From assembly GCA_021442155.1 (NCBI GenBank), contig CM038221.1, positions 41,487,648 to 41,551,647 of the forward strand: a stretch of DNA of 64,000 nucleotides, read 5' to 3'. The first letter of the stretch is position 1, and the number at the start of each line of letters is the position of its first letter. Below the pieces are notes generated by a model. That model made no database searches, had not been told where the DNA came from, and saw only the letters and a program-made list of their open reading frames with translations. Of the stretch, positions 38,753 through 48,854 are shown one piece after another. The translations under genes were made by a program, and so were the position numbers. Origin of the DNA: Cymbidium sinense. Lineage: Eukaryota; Streptophyta; Magnoliopsida; Asparagales; Orchidaceae.

Positions 38753-38929
38753 CATTTATATATCTAATACTTAAGATTAGATATTTATTTATTTAATATT
38801 TTTATATTAATAAAGATATATTTTATTTTTAGAAAATAAATGATAATAATAATTTTAATGTAATATTGAAGATTGAAATATTACATATATAAAAAAATTA
38901 GATATTAAGTATGTAATTATATAAGAGTT
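36360..38929. other. AT-rich intergenic region upstream of the RCC1 gene
   Basis: Includes a short CCGGTTCT-type direct repeat at about 36628-36660, A-runs at 37040 and 37142-37160, and an (AT)n tract. No gene was seen. Confidence 0.4.
38719..38752. repeat. (AT)n microsatellite
   Basis: An uninterrupted AT dinucleotide run about 32 bp long, roughly 260 bp upstream of the RCC1 start. Confidence 0.9.
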
Positions 38930-39010
38930 ATGTGGAATGTAGAAAATCCCAAAATAAAATTGTTAAAAAGATGCCCAGTCGCTAGATTGCCTACTCGCAA
39001 GCTCAACTTC

Positions 39011-39327
39011 ATGAAGCGAAGTTTATTCTACTGCGCCTCCCGCGCCTATGGTGGCGCCACTGTCGTCTCCGCAAGAGTCAACTACAGCGACGGCTCAAGG
39101 AGATCCGTATCTGTATGGAGTTTTGGGGATAACAGCAACGGAGCGCTGGGAATCTCCTCGCCGCTACTCGATGCCTACGAGCCCACGAAGGTTCCGTCGC
39201 TTCCCGCCACCGTTACGACAGTTGCCGCCGGCCACTACCACTCCCTCGCTGTTGACGCCGAAGGAGACGTCTGGGCTTGGGGTAGAAACGAGGAAGGGCA
39301 GCTCGGCCGGGGCCTCGACGCGCCTAG
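39011..39327 (+). CDS. RCC1 exon 1
   Basis: Start chosen at the Met at 39011 (MKRSLFY), where GC content rises sharply. An in-frame Met also lies at 38930, adding 27 residues (MWNVENP...). The donor is CCTAG|GTCC. It carries blade motifs 1 and 2. Confidence 0.75.
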
Positions 39328-42300
39328 GTCCTTTCTCGCTCCTTTTTCTCTCGCTTTAGCCAAACTTTCCACTTGAACCAATTCAGTTTGTTCTTTCCAA
39401 TCATTTTAGAGCGAAATATTTCTCCGTTGATTTGTGCAGCAGCTTATTTATGGAAGATTTTGATTTGGTTTTCCATCCGAAAAGTTTTCTGAAAACTTTA
39501 TTGAGGCATTTCTCTACCTTTCAATGGAGATCTGCTACTTCATAAAATAGAGCTGTCGTACCATTCATGGATACTTAATCAAGCATAATGAATGGGATTA
39601 TTTTGATGTTTAGTCGATTTTGTTGGATAGTTCACTCTTCCTTACTAGTTTATGATTTGGCAGCCAAGCTTATTTGGTCTCTTGTTCTTTTAAAGTTTGT
39701 GTTTATATACAGAGGTGAATGGAGCAAGCCAGAAAGGGTTTTGGGACTGGATGATGTGAATGCCCAAGCTGCATATGCTTCTGGTGTGGTTTCTGCTGCT
39801 ATTGGGGATGATGGATCTTTGTGGGTTTGGGGTAGATCAAAAAGAGGCCAGCTTGGTCTTGGTAAAGGAGTCACAGAAGCTGTCATGCCCACCAAACTTG
39901 AGCACTTTCAGGACATGAGATAAGCAAGGTGGGACTGTACAATAATAGTGCGTGTTTTTTTTTTTTTTTTTTTTTTTGTAGTTAGACATGCTGTAGATAC
40001 TTAAGAACCACAAATTATATAGCATTATTTGCTTGTTTGTTATAATTATTCTTTATTTGAGGAGACCACAGGTGTTTTTTTGTACTTTTTTTATAATGCT
40101 AAGATTCATTTATCTGTATAGCATTGCTTGTTAGAAATTTTCTGTCACTTTCGCAATGTCAAGTTGCTAACCTCGGAAATAAATAATATTCAGACTGAAT
40201 CTTGTAAATAAAAGTGTTATATGTGTCTGTGATCATGAAACAGGTATCTTTTGGATGGGGACATGCATTGGCTTGTACAAAAGATGGGAAACTATTTGGG
40301 TGGGGTTATGCAGAGAATGGAAGGTTAGGGAAGATGGGGGAGACATTGATTAGCTCGAGTTCGCAAGAGTCTAATTCTTATGGTTCATTGGACAATTCTG
40401 CCTCGATGTTTGAAGTTGTTGAGAAACTTGTTGCTGAAAAGATAGAGAAGGAAAAAAACATGGCAATAATTTGGGAGCCTTATGTGGTTCAAGAACTTAG
40501 TTTCATCAAAGTTTGTGATACAGCTTGTGGACTTGACCATTCGTTGGTTCTTGGCTGTGAGTTTTTTCATAATTTATTGTGTGCTCTCCTATATGTTCTT
40601 ACTTAATTATGATTATTATCAATTTCTCAAAATATGATTGGAGAAAAGCTATTCTTACTTGATGTAGCTCAACCATAAGCTTTTATTTCCTGCTTATCTA
40701 TATTTACATATTACGCATTTACTTTGCAGCTTTACTCGTTTATTCTCTGACAATTCTGTTATGATATGGTATATATATATAGGCATACAAGAGGTAACGG
40801 AGGAGAAAAGAAAATAGATGCATAGTGATTCCTTGTTTTTCTGTTAACACCATTATAGCTTGTGCCCTTTGTGCCTTTGCTGCTTGGTTAGTTTTTGTTT
40901 GTAGGGCGCTGCATCAGAAATTGGTATCAGAGCCAAGTGAATGGCAGAAGGAAGCAAGTGGGGGGTTGCCGACGGCGATCGGAACCTTGATGCCTTGTGG
41001 GCAATTCATATGAAGTTGGAAGATCGAGTGGCGGAAGTCATTGATGAGTTTAAACGATTCACCCGGGAGGTGCGATTTTGGAAGATCGAGTGGTGGAAGT
41101 CATCGATGAGTTTAAACGATTCACCCGAGAGGTGCGACAAGAATTGCAAACTCTCAAAATGGGTGAAGGTATGTTACTTAACTATGATGAAAGAGATGTG
41201 AATGTGTTCCGTGTTGTTGAAGGTAGACGACGAGAATTGGGGCGGTTTCAAAATATTGGTAGACAGAATTTCAGAGCTAATGCCGAAGTGGAAGAGCAAC
41301 AACGATATGATCCTTCTGAGTCAGACGAGAAAGGCGATAACCTAACACGAGAACATGCTTTCAGAAGAGGTCGAGAACTTAGGTATGAACAATGTTCCCT
41401 CACCGACTATCGTCCAAAGATAGACATCCCTCTTTTTGATGGACATCTTCACATCGAAGATTATCTTTACTGGGAGCAATCGGTTGGAAACTTCTTTAAC
41501 TATATCAAAATCCGATTGGATAAACAAGCTCGGATTGTGGCCTGCAAATTGAAGGGCGGTGCGTCCGCATGGTGGAATCAGTTGCTACAAACACGCTAGA
41601 GTGATTGTAAGGGTTCTGTAAGACATTGGAAGCGAATGAAATAGCTCCTCCAGGAACATTTTCTGCCAACCGATTTCGAACAGTTATTATACATTTAATA
41701 CCAACAGTGCAGCCAAGGCACGAGATCAGTGGGGGATTATACTGAGGAATTCTATCATTTGAGTGCAAGAAACAACTTGAATGAATCCAACAACCAGCTG
41801 ATAGCACGGTACATTGGAGGTCTTAGAGAAGTTATACAAGATAAGTTGGGATTGAACTCCATCTAGTCCCTTTCACAAGCCATTAATTTCGCTTTTAAGG
41901 CGGAACTACAACTATCGAGACTAGCAAAAGGGGGATTCAATAGAAGGACCGTCATTGTAAACAATCAAGAAGTAAAATTGCAATCCCACAATACAAAGGT
42001 AGTACCACTTAACTCTTCGAATACACCTAATACTAGCAGAACTGTTGAAGGGAAGCTACCACCAAAGAACACTGAAGTGAGTAAGCACAATCCTTATGCT
42101 AAATTACACACTTTAAAGTGTTTTAGGTGTTTCCAATTTGGCCACAAATCAAATGAATGTCCTCAACGAAGACAGTTACAATTAGCTGGAGGAGAGCTGG
42201 AAGCCGAACCCTTAGAAGATCTAGACATCAACCCCAACAATATGGAAGAATTGGAAGGGGATGAAGTCTTAGCTTGTGTTCTAGAAAGAATTCTGATGGC

Positions 42301-45300
42301 ACCAAGACAATCTACTCAATCTCAGTGCCACACAATTTTTTAAACCAGGTGCACAATTAATGGGAAAATTTGCGAACTCCTAGTGGATAGTAGATGTACT
42401 GAAAATATAGTGTCCAACAAAGTCGTTAAAACACTTCAACTTTCAACTGTTAAACATCCACAATCATATAAGATTACCTAGGTTAAGAAGGTCGTCGATA
42501 TATTGGTCATTGAGATATGCAATATAACATTGTCTATTGGCAAGAACTTCATATGTGAAGTCTTATGTGATGTTATTGAAATGGATGTATGCCATCTAAT
42601 ACTAGGAAGACCTTGGCAATATGACTTTGGAGCGGTTTATGATGGTAGAGCTAACACATCAAGCTAATGCCTCTCAATCCCAAGACAACAATTCTCGAAA
42701 ACAAAACCCCATGCAACATTAACTGTAAATGAAGCGAGATTGCTGGCAGCATACAAAGAACATAAGTTCCTCTTTGCTGTAGTGATGCGAGAGGAACAAA
42801 AGGGAGGTACCGACATCCCCACTTATATCAAACGTGTGCTGACGGAATTTGAAGACATGTATTCCATTGAATTACCATCGGGACATCCACCCTTAAGAAG
42901 CATTCAACATGGTATTGATATGATTCCAGGTGCATCTCTACCGAACCTACCACATTACAAATTGAGTTCTAAGGAGCACCAAGCATTGCAAGAGATAGTG
43001 GAAGACCTACTTCAAAAGGAATTCATTCAACATAGCCTAAGTCCTTGCGCTGTACCAGTGCTTCTTGTTCCAAAAAAAGATGGCTCTTGGAGGATGTGTG
43101 TGGACAACAGAGCTATAAACAAAATCACAGTTAAGTATTGCTTACCTATGCCTAGATTTGACGATTTACTTGATTATTTAGCAAGAGTAGCAATTTTCTC
43201 AAAATTAGACCTCCATAGTGGTTATCATCAAATCAGGATTCATTCTGGTGATGAATGGAAAATAGCATTTAAAACAAAACAAGGACTTTATGAGTGGAGG
43301 GTGATGCCTTTTGGTTTGTGCAACACTCCCAGTACCTTCATGCAACTAGTGCATGAAATCTTGAAACCATTTTTAAATTTATTTTGTGTTGTATATTTTG
43401 ATGATATATTAATCTTTAGCCCTACTTTAAAGACCATGTACAACATTTACAACAAATATTACTAGTGCTGCGGACAAACAAATTATTCTTGAATCAAGAA
43501 AAGTGCCAATTTGCTACTAATTCAGTTTATTTCCTGGGGTACATCATAAACTCAAATGGAATATAAGTTGACCCGACTAAAGTTTCTGCTATCAAAGAAT
43601 GGCCAACACCTCAATCTTTTACCAACTTTCGTAGCTTCCACGGTTTAGCAAATTTTTATAGAAGGTTTATCAAAGGATTCAGCATCATCATGAGCCCTAT
43701 TACAGATTGCCTTAAGCTGAAAACATTTCAATGGGGTGCACCACAACAGCAAAGCTTTGATAAAATCAAACAAAAGCTATGTACAACACCTATCCTAGCT
43801 AATCCTAACTTTGAGAAACCGTTTTAGGTTGAAACCGATGCTTTTGCTATTGGCATCGGTGCGATATTATCACAAGAGAGCAAAACTGTAGCTTTTTTCA
43901 GCGAGAAGCTGAGCGCCTCCTGCCGAAAGTGGTCTATCTATGAGCAAGAGCTGTATGCCATTGTTGGAGCCTTGAAGCAGTGGGAACACTATCTGTTACA
44001 TCAAGATTTCATCCTCTTTAGTGACCATCAAGCACTTCAATTTTTACGGTCCCAAAAAAGTCTTAATCGCATGCATGCCCGCTGGGCTTTGTTTTTACAA
44101 CGATTCACTTTCGTTATCAAGCATACAACAGGCAAACAGAATAGGGTCGCTGATGCTTTGAGCCGACGGACCCAATTGCTTATAACACTGCAAACATAAG
44201 TCACTGGTCTCTCAAAACTGAAGGAGTTATATGCTACAGATTCAGATTTCGGTGACACATGGCAGCAGTGTCAATTGTCTAAACCGACAGTTGATTATTC
44301 TATCCGCGATGGTTTTTTGTTTAAAGGCAACTTGCTGTGCATACCAGATTCATCAGTTCGCCAACAGTTAATCAATGAAGTACACAAGGGAGGACTAGCA
44401 GCTCATCTCGGAAGGGATAAAATACTCCATCAATTGCAGCAGCGTTTTTTTTGGCCAAGAATGCGGCGAGACATACACAAATTTATCAACCACTATTTGA
44501 CATGTCAACTTAGCAAAGGTACAGCCCAAAACACAGGTTTATACCTCCCTTTACCTATCCCAAACTCCATTAGGGAAGATCTCAACATTGATTTCATATG
44601 GGTCTACCACGTACCAAAAATGCGTCGACTCAATCATGGTTGTTGTTGACCGTTTATCAAAGATGGCTCACTTCATTACTTGTAAGAAAATTTTTGATGC
44701 CAATAGTGTTGCCAAGTTATTTTTCAGGAAAATTGTCAGACTCCATGGAATACCGCGTAGCATTACATCCGATCGAGACACTAAATTCATCAGTTGTTTC
44801 TGGAGGGAGCTGTGGAAACACCTTGGTACTACTCTTTGCTTGAGTTCTTCATATCACCCTCAAATAGATGGCCAAATCGAAGTTGTAAATAGAACATTAG
44901 GCAACATGCTCTGTTGCCTTATCACTGACCATGTACAACCGTGGGACACCATTCTTCCTCAGGTTGAATTTGCCTATAATTTGACACTTAATTGTTTAAC
45001 AGGACGAACACCATTTAGCATCATCTATACCAAAAACCAAATCACACAATAGACCTCACGGTACTCCCCAAAGGCAAAAACTCCACAGCTAACACAACCG
45101 CCATTGATTTTGCTAAATTGGTACAGGAAGTCAGAACGAGACTACAACACTCCAATTTAAAATATAAACTGTATGTAGACTCCAAAAGGAGATTCAAAGC
45201 ATTCCAACCTGGTGATTTAGTAATGCTTCGTCTCTGTAAGGAGAGGTTCCCGAACAGAACGTATTCCAAACTCAAACCAAGGAAAATTGGGCCGTTTGCC

Positions 45301-45605
45301 ATCTCCAAACGCATTAATGATAATGCATACATCATCGACTTGCCACCGGACCTTCATCTCTCCTCCACATTCAACATTTCGGATATCTATCCTTATTATC
45401 CGCCGGATGATGCACCAAGATAGTCACCGAACTCGAAATGAAGTTCTTCTGATGCCGAGGGGGAAAATGATGCAGCTCAACCATAAGCTTTTATTTTCTG
45501 CTTATCTTTTTTTTTTTTTTTTTTTATCTTTTTATTTTCTGCTTATCTATATTTACATATTACACATTTACTTTGCAGCTTTACTCGTTTATTATCTGAC
45601 AATTA

Positions 45606-45639
<34 letters not shown>

Positions 45640-47447
45640 GCATACAAGAGCTAAAGGAGGAGAAAAGAAAATAGATGCATAGTGATTCCTTGTTTTTCTT
45701 TTAACACCATTATAGCTTGTGCCCTTTGTGCCTTTGCTGCTTGGTTAGTTTCTGTTTGTAGGGTGTTGCATCATTACTGCTTCATATCTTATTTATCTTA
45801 TGCTATTAAGAATTCTAGATTCAAAACTTGTCAAACTCTTACCCAACATACCTCCATGTAGAATTTCCTTCATCATTCCTCTTAAGGTGTTTGATTACTT
45901 ATCTTTTGTGCATATTCATTCTTGTTAAAGAAGTAACTTAAGGTCTGTTTGAGGTAGTTTAAAAGATTTGTAAAAGTTGCTATAGGAAAGCTTTTTTGAA
46001 AGTATTGCATAAATATTTTTTTAAAAAAAATTTAAAACAACATACTTTCTGACAGTTATCATACTCTAACAACAGCTTTTAATCAAAAACAGCTATGTGA
46101 AAAAACAGTGATAGAGCTGCCTAAGAAGTTGCGGTGGATATTACAATTGTTTTTTCTTCAAAGGTCAAATTATAGTTTTCTGGCTACCACTGCACTTTGC
46201 CTGGTTAGGTTGAAAAACACAACTTTTTTACAACAAATTTTTCAAAATGCAGACCCACCACAATTTACTAAATGCCTGCAGCATTGCAGCTCGAACCGCA
46301 CCATAGGTGTAACACCACTCCAAGCACATTCTTAATTAGACACGATGTGATAATCTTACTTCTAAGGTAAGAATGAACAACATATATTCCCAACTTGAGG
46401 AGATTAACATTTTGAAATCAAGCCCTCAAATTCAACCCCAATTAGTCAATCTGGATGGCCACCTGCTGTCAACTTGAAATAGCATCAGCTCACGCCAAGC
46501 TATTGCATTCCTTGCCGTACTGCTTGCCCGCCATTTGGTTCCGGGCTCTTTGGTAAGCTGATTGCCTCCATTTGATTGTTCCTTAGCCCTATTTTCTTTC
46601 TTGTTATCACACCCAAGGCTGCTGTCTGCCAACCCTTAATTCCCAATGAGAAGGACTTTATTTTCTGAATTAACATTATGCTTTGTTGTAAAATATTTAG
46701 GCAAATTTTTTTCTTATTTTTTCTCCTTTATGTGACCACTTATAGTCTTATGTAATTACCTTGTTGTCTTTCCATTTTAATAAAGCTTATATATAGCATT
46801 TTTCTCCTATATTTTAAAACAGTTTTCTATGAACATAGAGCCGTTTTTCACTTGTCATCTTTTGCTTATTAGCCATCCGTTTGCTGCAGAGGCACAAAAG
46901 TTGAAGCTGCATGGCCAATCCCAGCATGAGTTTTTTACCAACAACAATGTTTCATATTTCAGGTGATGGCACTGTATATAGCTCCGGAGACAACTCATTC
47001 GGGCAGTTAGGAAGAGACGCAGAAGGATCAAAATTCCTTCCTGTTCAGATCAACGTCCATCCTCTTTCTCTTTCAGCTGGGCTTGGCCACTCTCTATTGC
47101 TTTACCTGATACCTTCCAACGGAGATGCCGATGAAGCCACAGGCATCCTTTCATGGGGATGGAACAGCAGCTCCCAGCTTGGCCGCCATGGCCAAGAGAA
47201 GGTTCCTTCTCCAGTCGAAGGACTAGAGGGAGAAAGGCTGGTTTCGGTCTCAGCAGGACGAGTTCATTCCATAAGTCTGACGTCAAAGGGGGGAGTTTTG
47301 ACATGGGGTTCAGGAAGAAATGGAAGGCTAGGATTAGGAAGCTCTGCGGATGAAGCCAAACCTACTTTTGTTGAGCGCTTGGAAGGGCTTGAAGTCTCGC
47401 AAGCCGTAGCAGGCTTCGACCATAATTTGGTTCTTGTTGCTGATTAG
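39011..47447 (+). CDS. RCC1-repeat (seven-blade propeller) protein, four exons, frameshift in exon 2
   Basis: A beta-propeller protein of the plant RCC1/UVR8/RUG-like group. Exons are 39011-39327, 39713-39928, 40244-40556 and 46963-47447, with GT/AG borders. Seven RCC1 blades are visible through W-G-x-N-x-x-G-x-L-G motifs: [66 protein letters not shown] and [11 protein letters not shown]. The exons sum to 1331 nt, one short of 444 codons, and exon 2 reads into TAA at 39921 just before its donor. The usual K-VSFGWGH junction would be restored by one extra base there. The C-terminal VP tail of UVR8 is absent, so it is probably not UVR8; substrate or partner is unknown. Exon 1 is GC-rich. Intron 3 (6.4 kb) contains a Ty3 element. 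Confidence 0.85.
39713..39928 (+). CDS. RCC1 exon 2 (premature TAA at 39921)
   Basis: Acceptor TATACAG, donor GCAAG|GTGGGA. It encodes [14 protein letters not shown]..., blade 3, and [11 protein letters not shown] followed by a stop seven bases before the donor. Its length (216) is one base short of that needed to keep exon 3 in frame. Confidence 0.8.
40244..40556 (+). CDS. RCC1 exon 3
   Basis: Acceptor GAAACAG, donor GGCT|GTGAGT. It begins [20 protein letters not shown] (blade 4), has a longer Ser/Glu/Lys-rich loop, and ends [11 protein letters not shown]. Confidence 0.88.
40660..40916 (+). repeat. 5' LTR of the Ty3 element (257 bp)
   Basis: Starts TGATGTAGCTCAACC and ends CGCTGCATCA. A TATATATATA tract lies at about 40771-40781. 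It is preceded by TTACT. Confidence 0.93.
40922..40934 (+). promoter_or_regulatory. Primer binding site, initiator-Met type
   Basis: TGGTATCAGAGCC, complementary to the 3' end of plant initiator tRNA-Met, six bases after the 5' LTR. Confidence 0.9.
40941..42343 (+). pseudogene. Ty3 gag pseudogene with CCHC knuckle
   Basis: Starts MAEGSKWGV at 40941, breaks at the 62-bp duplication, and continues in another frame from 41078 as [20 protein letters not shown] to a stop at 41597. Retrotransposon gag blocks ([25 protein letters not shown]; then in other frames [16 protein letters not shown] and [17 protein letters not shown]) follow with stops. The last frame, 41978-42343, has the zinc knuckle [14 protein letters not shown] (C-x2-C-x4-H-x4-C). 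Confidence 0.85.
41016..41137 (+). repeat. 62-bp tandem duplication in gag
   Basis: Two copies (41016-41075 and 41078-41137), each starting TTGGAAGATCGAGTGG and ending GAGGTGCGA, 62 bp apart. Since 62 is not a multiple of three, the second copy shifts the frame of gag. Confidence 0.93.
42344..42665 (+). pseudogene. Ty3 aspartic protease remnant
   Basis: Reads [20 protein letters not shown], then a stop, then CNITLSIGK and [11 protein letters not shown]. The catalytic D-S/T-G triad appears as D-S-R, so the active-site Gly is replaced. Confidence 0.75.
42740..43800 (+). pseudogene. Ty3 reverse transcriptase pseudogene
   Basis: An intact 241-codon frame to 43465 has [46 protein letters not shown] and the catalytic YFDDILIF box. 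A frameshift near 43430 then moves the reading to a frame giving [22 protein letters not shown] with an in-frame TAA at about 43564, and [13 protein letters not shown]. The catalytic Asp pair is kept although the gene is broken. Confidence 0.9.
43801..44199 (+). pseudogene. Ty3 RNase H domain
   Basis: Reads from [10 protein letters not shown] through a TAG (about 43826) into [46 protein letters not shown] and [11 protein letters not shown]. The acidic residues expected for RNase H (D, E, D, D) are visible. The frame closes at 44199. Confidence 0.88.
44275..45423 (+). pseudogene. Ty3 integrase pseudogene
   Basis: The zinc-binding part reads [17 protein letters not shown]...[11 protein letters not shown]; the first Cys of the HHCC finger is Tyr. 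Two small frameshifts around 44598-44620 separate it from [18 protein letters not shown] (first D), [12 protein letters not shown] (second D) and [10 protein letters not shown] (E). A TAG at about 45050 precedes the C-terminal part with [15 protein letters not shown] and the GPF-type block. There is no chromodomain before the stop at 45421. Confidence 0.88.
45457..45467 (+). promoter_or_regulatory. Polypurine tract of the Ty3 element
   Basis: GAGGGGGAAAA immediately before the 3' LTR, the plus-strand primer site. Confidence 0.85.
45468..45773 (+). repeat. 3' LTR of the Ty3 element (306 bp)
   Basis: Same sequence as the 5' LTR from TGATGCAGCTCAACC to GTGTTGCATCA. It is longer because of a T-run with a repeated TTATTTTCTGCTTATCT block (45490-45550) and an expanded TA tract (45609-45636). 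It is followed by TTACT. Confidence 0.93.
45941..46331. mobile_element. Probable PIF/Harbinger-type MITE (391 bp)
   Basis: Flanked by TTA (45938-45940 and 46332-46334). The left end AGGTCTGTTTGAGGTAGT and the right end read inverted, GAATGTGCTTGGAGTGGT, match at about 60% with most differences being transitions, so this is an old terminal inverted repeat. It lies in intron 3 of the RCC1 gene right of the Ty3 element. It is non-coding. Confidence 0.45.
46963..47447 (+). CDS. RCC1 exon 4 (stop TAG)
   Basis: Acceptor TTTCAG. It joins exon 3 to give [17 protein letters not shown]. It carries blades 5-7 and ends [12 protein letters not shown] then TAG at 47445-47447. Confidence 0.9.
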
Positions 47448-47719
47448 TCTTGCGGCCATTTTATTCCTGCAAGCGCACCATTCTCCCTTAACGAGAGAAA
47501 TAGGCAAGTTTTTCTTTTTCTTTTGAATTTTGTTCTCGTATGTGATTCTAAATATATTATACGTCAAAGTTTTAAACTCTGGTGAAAATTGAGCCAGATA
47601 TCCGTCCTTTTTTTTTTTTTTTTTTTTTCAATTTTACTGATATATTGCTTAAATCTTTGGTATTATTGGCATAATCTAATTCTTCTCAATAATACCACTC
47701 AAATTATTATTATTATATT

Positions 47720-48486
47720 TGATATGACCTTAAAAATTCCTCTAATGAAATCACCGAAGAAAGCTAATCAAATCAAACCTGGTGAGATCAAACACTTAAA
47801 ATATCATTAAATTTTGAGACATCGTTAAATTCTTAAAAGTTCTCAAATATGGAGGAGTGTTTATAGTCAAATCGAAGCGCCTCGACGGTTAACAAGCCAA
47901 AGATCTTACAATTCAACTTCATTTAAGCATTCAAATACACAAAATACATCATATGATCGAGGGAATCATCACGAGCCGTCCGATTGAGGAGGGTTCGATT
48001 TTGCATGTATTCTGAGACGCCACTTCTCCAATCTATAAATAGTCCTCATTCCTCATACGAGGAGGAGTGAAGGAGAAGGGCCAAGCAAGAGAGGAGAACT
48101 CTAAAGATCCTTCAAGCGACGATTGCCACCACTGACGACCAACTACCGCCGCCATCACCGCCATCGCGATCGCCGTCCGACCATTGTTGTCGGCGACATC
48201 ACATCATCACAACATCGTAAACAATGTCGACAACATCATCAATATCGTTGCCAACATCGCCGCCAACATTGTCTCGTTACTAAGAATCATGTCTTCATAT
48301 ACATTTTGTAATCCCAGATCGGGAAGATCTTCAAAACGATACATAGCTTTTCTGCAGCGCATTTTTTTCTCTTTTTTTTAGTAAAAGTGCGGAGTTTTAT
48401 TGTTCATCTTTAAATCGTGTGTCTTTGGATTTTCCAACGGTTGGGAGGAAACTTTACTCTACCGCAACTAGTTTTAAGACGCAACA
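47720..48486 (+). repeat. 5' LTR of the non-autonomous element (767 bp)
   Basis: Starts TGATATGACC and ends AAGACGCAACA. It contains a CTATAAATAG box at 48033 and, downstream of it, a stretch of repeated ACATCG/GCCGCC motifs (48120-48280). It is aligned by eye over its whole length to 51062-51875 with many small indels. Confidence 0.88.
48033..48042 (+). promoter_or_regulatory. LTR TATA box
   Basis: CTATAAATAG, preserved at 51369-51378 in the 3' LTR. It is the likely core promoter defining the start of the R region. Confidence 0.6.
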
Positions 48487-48854
48487 TTACTGCCGTCGGA
48501 AATTGATTCCTTTATATCATCTTGTATGACGACCAAGTTCCCCAACAAGATCAAAACCACCATTGAGATGTAGCATTTCAAGCTTTCAAGGAGCGCAAGC
48601 GAAGAATGAAGATTTATTAACTTCGTTCCTTCAGATTTTGTCAAAAACTGGGGGGCAACTCTTAATCTCAGAAGATCGCCCATGTTAAGCATCTAATTGA
48701 TTACCATCACAAGAAACAAGTCAAAGTTGAAGGATATTTCAACATTGAGAAGAGATATAGCTTTGCAAATTATGATTTTTTAATCATACTCATGGAAAAA
48801 CAAGACCAAGGTTAAGGAGCAACTTTGGCTACAACCACAAACGGATGTTTTGAT

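Larger units (their letters stand above)
40660..45773 (+). mobile_element. Ty3/gypsy LTR retrotransposon, full-length but degenerate
   Basis: 5.1 kb element inside intron 3 of the RCC1 gene, same strand. Both ends carry TGATG.A / TGCATCA and the 5-bp target duplication TTACT is exact (40655-40659, 45774-45778). Domain order is gag-PR-RT-RNase H-INT, which defines Ty3/gypsy. The short LTRs, initiator-Met PBS and GPF-type integrase tail (KIGPF...[11 protein letters not shown]...STFNISD) fit the plant chromovirus side (Reina/CRM region), but no chromodomain was seen after it and the lineage is not settled. Stops and frameshifts occur in every domain. The two LTRs differ at roughly ten aligned positions by eye. 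Confidence 0.93.

Noticed and set aside
40660..45773. Integrated pararetrovirus
   Set aside because: Gag-PR-RT-RNase H-INT order, paired LTRs, a 5-bp TSD and a DDE integrase define a Ty3/gypsy retrotransposon; no movement-protein block.
47050..47353. Frames of 66-84 codons overlapping RCC1 exon 4
   Set aside because: Alternative frames and complement of a real exon with clear RCC1 motifs.
39011..47447. Calling the RCC1 protein UVR8
   Set aside because: Length and blades fit the superfamily, but the UVR8 C-terminal VP tail is absent and there is a long Ser/Glu insert in blade 4, so only the family call is safe.
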